Part shown: positions 32,066-39,853 of the stretch, piece after piece
Layout of the letters: every line of letters starts with the position of its first letter
Numbering within the stretch: the stretch's first letter is position 1
Assembly (NCBI GenBank): GCA_045805265.1
Contig: JBJMLO010000011.1
Span: 434,001 to 498,000 of the forward strand
Direction of reading: 5' to 3'
DNA: 64,000 bases
From: JBJMLO01 sp045805265
GTDB lineage: Bacteria; Actinomycetota; UBA4738; JACQTL01
Notes under the pieces: generated by a model
What the model was told of the DNA's origin: nothing
The model's database searches: none
What the model saw: the letters and a program-made list of their open reading frames with translations, nothing else
Program-made: the position numbers and the translations under genes

Positions 32066-33427
32066 ATGGCGGTCGAGAAGCGGTCCGGTTCCCGTCGCGG
32101 TCTGCCCTCGGTGGACGCGCTGCTGCGGTCCGGGCCCGGGCGCAAGGCGTCGGTGGAGTTCGGCCGCAACGTCGTCAAGCGCGCGATCCGTGACGTGATC
32201 GCCGAGGCACGCTCCCGAGCGGGACGGGGCCGCGAGCCCGAGCTGCCCGACCTGCTCATGGCTCGGGCCGTGGAGCGTGCGGCCCGGGTGTCGTTCGGCC
32301 TGGGGCCGGTGATCAACGCCACGGGTGTGATCCTCCACACCGGGTTGGGGCGGGCGCCCCTGCCCCACGCGGCGGTGCGCGCCGCCGCCCGAGCGGCCGA
32401 GGGGTACTCCGACCTGGAGATCGACCGGGAGTCCGGCCGCCGGGGAACCCGAACGGCGCGCGCGGAGTTCCTGCTGACCGCTCTCACCAGCGCCGAGGCG
32501 GCGTTCGTCGTCAACAACAACGCGGCAGCGCTGGTGCTCACGCTGGCGGCGCTGGCCCGGCGGAAGGACGTGCTGGTGAGCCGGGGCGAGCTGATCGAGA
32601 TCGGCGGGGAGTTCCGGCTGCCCGACATCATGGCTGCGAGCGGCGCCCGGCTGGTGGAGGTGGGGACGACGAACCGCACCCGCATCGCCGACTTCCGGGC
32701 CGCCCTCACCGAACGCACCGCGCTGATCCTGAAGGTCCACCCCAGCAACTACCGCGTGGTGGGCTTCACCGACGCGGCGCCGGCGGCCGACCTGGCCGCA
32801 CTGGCGGCGAAGGCCGGCATCCCGTTGGCCCACGACCTCGGGTCGGGGCTCCTCGGCCGATACGCCGGTGTCCCGGCGGACGAGCCGTCGGCCGAGGAGG
32901 CGCTCGCCGCCGGCGCCGGCCTGGTCACGTTCTCCGGCGACAAGCTCCTCGGGGGTCCCCAGGCCGGGATCGTGCTCGGGCGCGCGGACCTGGTGGAGCG
33001 GCTGCGACGCCACCCGCTGGCCCGGGCACTCCGCGTCGACAAGATGCAGGTCGCCGCCCTCGAGGCCGTGCTCCACGCGTATGCGGTGGGGACGTGGCCG
33101 GAGCTGCCGGGGTGGCGGATGTTCCGCGCCTCGGCGGCCGCCATCCGGGCCCGGGCCAGGACGGTCGCCGCGGAGCTCGGAGCCGACGTCGTCCGCGTCG
33201 AGTCGGCGCCGGGGGGCGGTTCGCTGCCCGGCCACGCGCTGGCCTCGTGGGCGGTGCGCCTCGCCACGGGGAAGCCCGCGGAGCTCGCCGCTCGCCTGCG
33301 GACGGGCATGCCCGCCGTGTTCGGCCGGGTCGACGGCGGCGCCCTGGTGCTCGACCTCCGCACGGTGCTTCCCGAGCACGACGAGCGACTGCTGCGCGCG
33401 GTCCGCTACGCGCTGGAGCAGGGGTGA
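32066..33427 (+). CDS. selA: L-seryl-tRNA(Sec) selenium transferase
   Basis: 453 residues, normal length. 'VINATGVILHTGLGRAPLPH' and 'EIDRESGRRGTRTARAEFLL' mark the N-terminal region of SelA. The PLP lysine is Lys293 in 'LVTFSGDKLLGGPQAGIVLG'. 'LAHDLGSGLLG' and 'HPLARALRVDKMQVAALEAV' follow. It converts Ser-tRNA(Sec) to Sec-tRNA(Sec) with selenophosphate. Its TGA stop overlaps the selB GTG start, so the pair is coupled. selD, selC and a selenoprotein gene are not in the window. Confidence 0.92.
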   Translation: MAVEKRSGSRRGLPSVDALLRSGPGRKASVEFGRNVVKRAIRDVIAEARSRAGRGREPELPDLLMARAVERAARVSFGLGPVINATGVILHTGLGRAPLPHAAVRAAARAAEGYSDLEIDRESGRRGTRTARAEFLLTALTSAEAAFVVNNNAAALVLTLAALARRKDVLVSRGELIEIGGEFRLPDIMAASGARLVEVGTTNRTRIADFRAALTERTALILKVHPSNYRVVGFTDAAPAADLAALAAKAGIPLAHDLGSGLLGRYAGVPADEPSAEEALAAGAGLVTFSGDKLLGGPQAGIVLGRADLVERLRRHPLARALRVDKMQVAALEAVLHAYAVGTWPELPGWRMFRASAAAIRARARTVAAELGADVVRVESAPGGGSLPGHALASWAVRLATGKPAELAARLRTGMPAVFGRVDGGALVLDLRTVLPEHDERLLRAVRYALEQG

Positions 33428-35322
33428 GACGGGCCCCGGGCCCGGAGGACAGTCGCCAGGCGCCGCCCCAGGTCGTGGCCACTGCCGGCCACGTCGACCA
33501 CGGGAAGTCGGCGCTGATCCTCCGCCTCACCGGCATCGACCCCGATCGCCTGGTCGAGGAGAAGCGCCGGGGCCTCACGATCGATCTCGGCTTCGCCTGG
33601 GCCACCCTGCCCTCCGGCCGGGAGATCGGGTTCGTCGACGTCCCGGGGCACGAGCGGTTCGTCCGGAACATGCTCGCCGGGGTCGGTCCCGTCCGGCTGG
33701 TGATGTTCGTGGTCGCCGCCGACGAGGGGTGGAAGCCCCAGTCGGAGGAGCACCTCGAGATCGTCGACGTCCTGGGCGCGGCGGGCGGTGTGGTCGCCCT
33801 GACCAAGGCCGACCTCGTCGACGAGGAGACGCTCGCGATCGCGGAGCTCGAGGTGCGGGAACACCTGGCTGGCACCTCGCTGGAGGGCGCGCCGGTCGTG
33901 GCGGTGTCCGCGCTCACGGGCCTCGGGCTGGACCGGCTGGTCGAGGCGCTCGACGCGATGGTCGCCGCCGCTCCTCCGCCGGTCGACGACGGCCGGGTCC
34001 GGCAGTTCCTCGACCGCGTGTTCTCGATCCGGGGCGCGGGGACGGTGGTGACGGGGACCCTCACCGGCGGCCCGCTGCGGCTGGGCGACGAGGTCGAGAT
34101 CTACCCGACCGGCCGGCGGGCCCGCGTCCGGGGGCTGCAGAGCCACAAGCGTTCGCTCGAAGCCGCGTCCCCCGTCGCCAGGGTGGCCGTGAACCTCGTC
34201 GGCATCGAACGGGAGGACCTCGAACGCGGCGACGTGCTGGGTCGGCCCGGCCAGTGGCGGCCGACCAGCGTGATCGAGGCGCGGGTCCGGCCGGTACGCG
34301 GGCTCGACCACCCCGTCACGGGCCGGGGCGCGTTCAAGCTGTACGCGGGGTCGGCCGAGCGCGACGCCCGGGTGCGGTTCCACGGAACCGGGCGGCTCAA
34401 TCCCGACCGCCCGGAGGGCGAGTTCGCCCGGGTCCGCCTCTCCGGCCCGCTGGTGCTGGAGCCGGGGGACCGGTTCGTGCTCCGGGAGTCCGGCCGGCAG
34501 GCGACGGTCGCGGGGGGTGTGGTGCTCGACACGGAACCCCCGGCTCGGCCGGGCGCCGACGTCGACGACCGCCTCCACCGGCGAGCGGCCGCCCTGGCGG
34601 GAGACCTTCCGGCGACGCTGGTGCTGGAACGCGGCGCGATCCGGGCGACCGACCTCGCGGCGCTGACCGGGCGGGCCCCGGCGGAGATCGAAGGGGCCGT
34701 GCGGGCCGGGGCGTGGTGGATCGGGGACGACGTCCTCGCCGGGTCCCGGTCTGCGGTCGCCTCGGCGCTCGGAGCTTTCCACCGGGACCATCCGCTGCTG
34801 CCGGGGGCGGACATCGCCGGCGCCCGGACCGCCGCGGCCGGCACGCTCGAACGCCGCGGCCGGGGGGCGGATCCCGGCCTCGTGGACGCCGTCCTCGACG
34901 CGCTGGTCCGGGACGGCCTCCTCGTTCGCGAGGGGTCCGAGATCCGGCTGGCCTCGCACCGCGTGGCGCTCGAGGACCGGAGCGAGGAAGTGGAACGGAT
35001 CGTCCGGGCGGTGGCGGACGGCGAGCCGAGCCCGCCCACCCTGGCCGACCTGGCTGCGGCCGGGTTCCCCCGCGAGGTCGTCGAGGCCGCCGCGCGAGCG
35101 GGACGGCTGATCCGCGTCTCGCCCGACCTCGTCCTGACCCCGGAGTTCGTCCGCCGGGCCCGGGACGCGGTGGGGGACGCCGGGCCCGAGGGAATCACCG
35201 TCGGCGCGTTCCGGGAACGGCTCGGGACCTCACGGAAGTACGCCGTGCCGCTGCTGGAATGGTTCGACCAGCGCGGCGTCACCCGCCGCCGCGGCGATGT
35301 CCGGGTCCTGCGGGAAACCTAG
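33424..35322 (+). CDS. selB: selenocysteine-specific elongation factor SelB
   Basis: 632 residues from GTG 33424. GTPase motifs: G1 'ATAGHVDHGKSALI', switch I 'RRGLTIDLGFAW', G3 'FVDVPGHERFVRNMLAG', G4 'VALTKADLVD'. Domain 2/3 follow ('FSIRGAGTVVTGTLTGG', 'RVRGLQSHKRSLEAASPVAR'). The C-terminal 250 residues are the winged-helix repeats that bind the SECIS stem-loop, ending 'TSRKYAVPLLEWFDQRGVTR'. It delivers Sec-tRNA to UGA codons. Its stop shares a CTAG tetramer with the convergent RidA gene. Confidence 0.92.
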   Translation: MRRAPGPEDSRQAPPQVVATAGHVDHGKSALILRLTGIDPDRLVEEKRRGLTIDLGFAWATLPSGREIGFVDVPGHERFVRNMLAGVGPVRLVMFVVAADEGWKPQSEEHLEIVDVLGAAGGVVALTKADLVDEETLAIAELEVREHLAGTSLEGAPVVAVSALTGLGLDRLVEALDAMVAAAPPPVDDGRVRQFLDRVFSIRGAGTVVTGTLTGGPLRLGDEVEIYPTGRRARVRGLQSHKRSLEAASPVARVAVNLVGIEREDLERGDVLGRPGQWRPTSVIEARVRPVRGLDHPVTGRGAFKLYAGSAERDARVRFHGTGRLNPDRPEGEFARVRLSGPLVLEPGDRFVLRESGRQATVAGGVVLDTEPPARPGADVDDRLHRRAAALAGDLPATLVLERGAIRATDLAALTGRAPAEIEGAVRAGAWWIGDDVLAGSRSAVASALGAFHRDHPLLPGADIAGARTAAAGTLERRGRGADPGLVDAVLDALVRDGLLVREGSEIRLASHRVALEDRSEEVERIVRAVADGEPSPPTLADLAAAGFPREVVEAAARAGRLIRVSPDLVLTPEFVRRARDAVGDAGPEGITVGAFRERLGTSRKYAVPLLEWFDQRGVTRRRGDVRVLRET

Positions 35323-35783
35323 GCGACGATCTCCGCGATCAGCGAGACCTCCACGGGGACGCCCAGCGGCAGCTCCGACACCCCGATCGCCGCGCGGGAG
35401 TGCCGCCCGGCGTCGGCGAGGATCTCGACCAGCAGGTCGCTGGCGCCGTTCGCCACCAGGGGCTGCTCGGTGAACCCCGGGGCGGAGGCCACGAACACGG
35501 TCACGCTGACGATCCTGCGGATCCGTTCGAGGTCGCCGAGCGCCTCGCGGAGCGCGGACAGGGCCTGCAGCGCACACTGGCCGGCGGCCTCGCGAGCCTG
35601 CCCCACCGTCACCTCGGCTCCGACGTGGCCGGTGAACAGCGGGGCGCCCGATGACATCGGAGTCTGGCCGGAGACGAACGCCAGGCTTCCGGACAGGACC
35701 ACCGGCACGTACGTCGCGAGCGGCTGCGGCGGCGGCGGAAGCTCCCGACCGAGCTCCACCAGTCGGTCCTCGATTCGGCCCAT
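35319..35783 (-). CDS. RidA-family (YjgF/UK114) protein
   Basis: 154 residues. 'YVPVVLSGSLAFVSGQTPMS' and 'AGQCALQALSALREALGDLE' are core RidA sequence. The end 'HSRAAIGVSELPLGVPVEVS' contains the Arg that binds the carboxylate in active enamine/imine deaminases, here 'SRAAIGV'. The usual role is hydrolysis of reactive 2-aminoacrylate. In M. tuberculosis a RidA-like gene (Rv3678c) lies next to the ArsA pair; the same linkage is seen here. Confidence 0.82.
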   Translation of the reverse strand: MGRIEDRLVELGRELPPPPQPLATYVPVVLSGSLAFVSGQTPMSSGAPLFTGHVGAEVTVGQAREAAGQCALQALSALREALGDLERIRRIVSVTVFVASAPGFTEQPLVANGASDLLVEILADAGRHSRAAIGVSELPLGVPVEVSLIAEIVA

Positions 35784-35882
35784 GGCGGCGACTCCCTTCG
35801 ACGAACCCAGTTCGCGGGAGCGTAGTACGGGCGGAGGGGCGGCTCGTGCCGCCCCTCCTGGGGAAGTCCTCTCGCCGGGCCG

Positions 35883-36164
35883 CTACCCGGCCCGGCGCTG
35901 CTCGGCCTCTCGGTCCCTGGCCCGGAGCAGGGCCCGGCGCTGCGATTCGTTCATCCCGCCCCACAGCCCGTGGGGCTCGCGGATCCGCAGCGCGTACTCG
36001 AGGCAGTGTTCGCGCACCTCGCACCGGTTGCAGAAGACCCGGGCCTTGGCCTCGCGGGCGTCCTTCTCGGGGCGCTTCTCGAAATAGTGGGGGGCGAAGA
36101 ACAGCGCGGCGTCCTCGCCGCGGCACGCCGCTCGGAACTGCCAACCGAACATCCAGTCGTGCAT
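35883..36164 (-). CDS. WhiB-family Fe-S transcription factor (WhiB4/WblA-like position)
   Basis: 93 residues. Four cysteines: Cys14 ('RAACRGED') and the cluster 'VFCNRCEVREHCLEYAL' (CxxCx5C), the ligands of a [4Fe-4S] cluster. 'EPHGLWGGMNESQRRALLRA' is the WhiB G[VI]WGG turn (here GLWGG), followed by a basic tail that binds DNA. WhiB proteins regulate with the primary sigma factor in response to NO/O2. Neighbourhood (ArsA pair, PASTA PBP) equals that of M. tuberculosis whiB4 and Streptomyces wblA, so orthology is likely. The upstream region has a palindrome GTTCGAAC at 36216-36223. Confidence 0.88.
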   Translation of the reverse strand: MHDWMFGWQFRAACRGEDAALFFAPHYFEKRPEKDAREAKARVFCNRCEVREHCLEYALRIREPHGLWGGMNESQRRALLRARDREAEQRRAG

Positions 36165-36308
36165 CTCGGACGGCCGTCCGGAGCAGGAGCGGCCTCCCTC
36201 CTTCTCGCAGAAGTTGTTCGAACTATGACGAAGAAGGGATTGCGGCCGGTTCCAATGGCACCGTTTCGCAACGAGACTCTTATCCGACTCTCAGGCGCCG
36301 CGGCCGCT

Positions 36309-37667
36309 TCAGTCGGGCTCCGGCTCTGGCTCCGGCGGCGGCTCGGCTTCGGGCTCGGGCTCCACCCGGAGGACCAGCCCGTCGACCCGCCGGACCCGGA
36401 CCCGGCTGCCGGCCGGGATCGGACCGTCGAGGGCTCGGCCCCGCCACAGCGTCCCCTTCACGTACACCGGCCCGTCGGGCGCCAGCAGTGCCCGGGCCTC
36501 GCCCTGGAGGCCCACCAGGCCGCGCTGCGTGCTCACGATGCGCTCCCGGGACTGCTGGGCCACCGTCATCCCGAACCCGTAGTACAGGAACACGACCACC
36601 GCGGTGGGCCAGATCAGCCAGGGCGAGACGTCGATGGCCGGCGCCACGGCATGGAACGTCAGGTACGACCCCGCGACGAACGCGACCATCCCCAGCAGGG
36701 TCAGCCACCCCAGACGTCGCCGCACGACGTCGAAGGTCAGCAGGATCATCCCGCCGACGAGCAGCGCCAGCCCGACGACGTCGAACGGCACGACGACCAG
36801 GCCGTAGATGGCCAGCCCGAGCGCGATCGCGCCGCTGACACCGGCGACGCCCACCCCGGCCTGGGTCAGCTCGAAGACCAGCCCCATCATGCCCAGCACG
36901 AGCAGGACGTAGATCGTCACCGGCGACGCCACGGCGTGCAGGACGCGACGCCCGATCCCGAGGTCGTGGAACCGGAGCTGCGTGTCGCTTCCCGTGGTTC
37001 GCAGGGTGACGTCGCCGTCGGTGGTCGGCACGCTCACGCCGTTCAGCTTCCGGAGCAGCTGGGCGGACGAGGCGGCGAAGTCCTGCACGACGTGCCGGTC
37101 GAGCACGACCTGCCCGGGCGCCTCGACGTTCTCGCGCACGAACGACGGGTCCCTCCCCCGGGCCCGGGCCCACGCCTCGATCGCCGCCGGTACGGCGGAC
37201 GCCCCCAGGGGCCCGGTTTCGGGCCGGTGGGCCAGGTCGAGCGGCTCGATCGGCCCGACCCCGGCGCCCGGCGCGACCACCGCGTAGCTCGACGCGTACA
37301 CGAGGAGCAGGCCCGCCCCCATCGCGTGAGCGGGGGTGGGACCGATCCACACGATCACCGGCACGCTCGCGTCGAAGATCCGGCGGGCGAGGGCCGGGCC
37401 GTCGATCCCGAGCGAGCCGGGCGTGTTGAGCTGGATGATCACCGCCGCGTCGCGGGACTCTGCGTCCGACAGAGCGCCGAGGAGGTAGTCGGCCATGGAC
37501 CGGTCGATCACCCCGTTCACCTTCACGACGTCGAAGGCGGCGGGCGGAGACCCGGGCCCGAGCGCCGGGGGGGTGGGCGAGGCGCCGAACGCCTGTCCGG
37601 GAAGCCACCACAGCGCGGCCGCGACCAGGAGGAACGCGGGGAAGGAGCGGCGCATCGCGGTGCGCAT
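36309..37667 (-). CDS. NfeD/ClpP-class membrane serine protease homologue, nucleophile apparently lost
   Basis: 452 residues with a signal peptide ('RRSFPAFLLVAAALWWLPGQ', cleavage near AFGA). The ClpP-like domain (about 40-215) shows 'NGVIDRSMADYLLGALSDAE', 'VIIQLNTPGSLGIDGPALAR' and 'MGAGLLLVYASSYAVVAPGA'. Four or five membrane helices follow (about 240-370) and an NfeD OB-fold ('LVGLQGEARALLAPDGPVYV', 'GRALDGPIPAGSRVRVRRV'). In active homologues the Ser lies in an 'ARAASAG' motif; here that place reads 'TPAHAMGAG', so the nucleophile seems missing. The tail is a Glu/Pro repeat. Likely a non-catalytic membrane organiser, usually paired with SPFH/slipin proteins, none of which is adjacent. 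Confidence 0.7.
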   Translation of the reverse strand: MRTAMRRSFPAFLLVAAALWWLPGQAFGASPTPPALGPGSPPAAFDVVKVNGVIDRSMADYLLGALSDAESRDAAVIIQLNTPGSLGIDGPALARRIFDASVPVIVWIGPTPAHAMGAGLLLVYASSYAVVAPGAGVGPIEPLDLAHRPETGPLGASAVPAAIEAWARARGRDPSFVRENVEAPGQVVLDRHVVQDFAASSAQLLRKLNGVSVPTTDGDVTLRTTGSDTQLRFHDLGIGRRVLHAVASPVTIYVLLVLGMMGLVFELTQAGVGVAGVSGAIALGLAIYGLVVVPFDVVGLALLVGGMILLTFDVVRRRLGWLTLLGMVAFVAGSYLTFHAVAPAIDVSPWLIWPTAVVVFLYYGFGMTVAQQSRERIVSTQRGLVGLQGEARALLAPDGPVYVKGTLWRGRALDGPIPAGSRVRVRRVDGLVLRVEPEPEAEPPPEPEPEPD

Positions 37668-37676
37668 GGTACCGGG

Positions 37677-37682
37677 TAGTCT
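37677..37682 (+). promoter_or_regulatory. -10 element TAGTCT for leaderless-type start at 37692
   Basis: TAGTCT lies 9 nt before the GTG at 37692; no SD between them. Confidence 0.4.
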
Positions 37683-37691
37683 CGGTGCCCT

Positions 37692-38678
37692 GTGTCACGC
37701 TTGTCACCCATGCCTGCCATCCATCCGTTCGACCGGCGGCTGCTGATCGTCTCCGGGAAGGGCGGGACCGGGAAGACCACGGTCGCGGCCGCCTGCGCGG
37801 TCGCCGCTGCGCGTACCGGGCGGCGGGTGCTGCTCGCCGAGGTGGAGGGCCGCGGCGGCGCGTTCGACTTGCTGGCGCTCCCCCGCTCCGGGTTCGAGGA
37901 GCGCCGGACGCCGCTGGGCTTCTCGATCCTCGGGATCACCGCGCGCGACGCGCTCCTCGAGTACCTGTGGCTGTTCTTCCGGATGCGGGCGCTGTCCCGG
38001 ACGCTGTCGCGGGCCCACGTCCTCGAGACCGCGGCGGAGGGCGTCCCGGGGTTCCGGGACTTGATGGTCGCCGGGAAGATGTACGAGCTGACCACGTGGC
38101 GGGACGCCTCGATGGAGGCGGAGGCCCGGCGCCGCACCGCCTACGACCTGGTCGTGATCGACGCGCCGCCCACCGGCCAGGTGCTCGGGATGCTCCGGGC
38201 GCCGCGTTCCTACCGGGGAATCATCCGCGGCGGGCGCCCGGCCCGGCAGCTGGTCTCGATCGACCGGCTGTTCCGCGAGCAGAGCCGGATCGCCCTGGTC
38301 ACGACACCGGAGGACCTGGCGGTGACCGAGACGCTGGAGACCACGGAGTCGCTCCGCGGCGCGGGGTTCCCGGCGCCGTGGATCGTCGCGAACCGGGTCC
38401 GGCTCCCCGCCTTCCCCTCGGGGACGCGCTCGCCGGGGAAGCGGCTGACCGCCGCCTCGCTGGGCGGGCTGCTCCGGGGGGCGGGGGCGGCGGTGGGCGA
38501 CCAGGCCGCGGGCTGGGTGCTGACGGCCGCCCGGGACGAGGACGCCCGGGTGGATGCCGAGCGGCGGCAGCTCCGGAGGCTCCCGGTTGTCGACGTCGAG
38601 CTCCCGCTGGTGGCCACCGAGCGATTCGGCCGGGCCGAGGTCATGAGCCTGGCCGAGCTGCTCCCGGGGGCCGCATGA
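37692..38678 (+). CDS. ArsA/Get3-family ATPase, first of pair
   Basis: 328 residues. The P-loop is 'LLIVSGKGGTGKTTVAAACA' (deviant Walker A KGGTGKT), Walker-B-like 'YDLVVIDAPPTGQVLGMLRA', and 'RIALVTTPEDLAVTETLET' is the A-loop region. 'GVPGFRDLMVAGKMYELT' is characteristic of the actinobacterial pair protein (Rv3679 type). It is a dimeric nucleotide switch, probably for client protein or metabolite handling at the membrane; Rv3679/Rv3680 form a heterodimer. Stop and next start overlap (ATGA), so equal expression with the partner is expected. Confidence 0.85.
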   Translation: MSRLSPMPAIHPFDRRLLIVSGKGGTGKTTVAAACAVAAARTGRRVLLAEVEGRGGAFDLLALPRSGFEERRTPLGFSILGITARDALLEYLWLFFRMRALSRTLSRAHVLETAAEGVPGFRDLMVAGKMYELTTWRDASMEAEARRRTAYDLVVIDAPPTGQVLGMLRAPRSYRGIIRGGRPARQLVSIDRLFREQSRIALVTTPEDLAVTETLETTESLRGAGFPAPWIVANRVRLPAFPSGTRSPGKRLTAASLGGLLRGAGAAVGDQAAGWVLTAARDEDARVDAERRQLRRLPVVDVELPLVATERFGRAEVMSLAELLPGAA

Positions 38679-39784
38679 GGGGCGGAGGCCTGGCGGCGGA
38701 CGTCCGCAAGCGGCGGATCGTCGTCGTGTGCGGCTCGGGCGGCGTGGGCAAGACCACCGTGGCGGCGGCGCTGGCCGTCGGTCAGGCCCGGGAGGGCCGC
38801 CGGACCGTGGTAATGACCGTGGACCCGGCCCGCCGGCTGGTGTCGGCCCTGGGCCTGCCGAAAGCGCCCGGCGAGCGGCGGACCGTCGACCTCGGCGGCG
38901 GCGCGAGCTTCGAGGCCCTCATGCTCGACACCAAACGGACCTTCGACGAGCTGGTCGAGCGCCACGCCGCGACGCCCGAGCGGCGCGACCGCATCCTGGC
39001 CAACGGGTTCTACCGGCGGATATCGGACTCGCTGACCGGCACCCACGAGTACATGGCCATGGAACGGCTGTACGAGCTGGCCACCGACCCCGCCGGGGAC
39101 TGGGAGGCCATCGTGGTCGACACGCCGCCCACCCGGAGCGCGCTGTCGTTCCTGGACGCGCCGAAGCGGCTGCTCGACTTCCTGGGGGGGCGCATGTTCC
39201 GGTGGCTGCTGTGGCCGTACCGCCGCGCCGGGAAGGCCGGGCTGCGCGGTGCAAACCTGGGGGCGCGGGCCCTCGCGGGCACGATGGGCCGGATCGCGGG
39301 GGCGGAGCTGCTGCGGGACACAGCCGAGTTCCTGGGCGCATTCGAGGGGATGTACGAGGGCTTCAAGCGGCGCGCCGAGCACGTCCTGCGGCTGATGGGC
39401 GAGGAGCAGACCGGCTTCATCGTGGTCACCGCGCCGGAGCGGGCCTCGCTGGCAGAAGCCGGGCACTTCGTGACGCGGCTGCGGGGGGCCGACATGAACG
39501 TGGTCGGGGTCGTGGTGAACCGGTGGCGCCAGGCCCCGGAGGTCGAGATCGACGCGGAGGTCGCCGAGCGACTCGAGTCGGGGTCCGCCGAGGACCGGGC
39601 CGCCGCGGCGTGCCTGGCGGTGTCCGGACGCCTCCGCGCGCTGGAGCGCCGCGGCGCGGACGCGGTCGCGTCGTTCAGCCGCGACCACGGCGACGTGTCG
39701 CTGTCGACCGTCCCCGAGCTGCCGCTCGACGTCCACGACCGGCTGGGCATCGACCTGGTGGCGGACCGGCTCCTGGGGGGCTGA
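38675..39784 (+). CDS. ArsA/Get3-family ATPase, second of pair
   Basis: 369 residues from ATG 38675. The P-loop is 'VVVCGSGGVGKTTVAAALAV' (GSGGVGKT), then 'VVMTVDPARRLVSALGLP' (switch I, DPA), 'ALMLDTKRTFDELVERHA', 'AIVVDTPPTRSALSFLDAP' (switch II), 'FIVVTAPERASLAEAGHFV' and 'VVGVVVNRWRQAPE'. It matches the Rv3680-type partner. It is longer than the first protein because of a central helical region (about 160-250) that would form the client-binding composite surface. Confidence 0.85.
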   Translation: MRGGGLAADVRKRRIVVVCGSGGVGKTTVAAALAVGQAREGRRTVVMTVDPARRLVSALGLPKAPGERRTVDLGGGASFEALMLDTKRTFDELVERHAATPERRDRILANGFYRRISDSLTGTHEYMAMERLYELATDPAGDWEAIVVDTPPTRSALSFLDAPKRLLDFLGGRMFRWLLWPYRRAGKAGLRGANLGARALAGTMGRIAGAELLRDTAEFLGAFEGMYEGFKRRAEHVLRLMGEEQTGFIVVTAPERASLAEAGHFVTRLRGADMNVVGVVVNRWRQAPEVEIDAEVAERLESGSAEDRAAAACLAVSGRLRALERRGADAVASFSRDHGDVSLSTVPELPLDVHDRLGIDLVADRLLGG

Positions 39785-39819
39785 ATCGGCCAACCGGCCC
39801 CGGAGCGCGCCGGCCCCGA

Positions 39820-39825
39820 TATCCT
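39820..39825 (+). promoter_or_regulatory. -10 element TATCCT of the penicillin-binding protein gene
   Basis: TATCCT lies 28 nt before the ATG at 39854, and the intervening leader has an SD (GGGAGGGG). A normal leadered promoter, in contrast to several neighbours. Confidence 0.35.
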
Positions 39826-39853
39826 GTCCCCGGCCCTCGGGAGGGGCCGAGCG

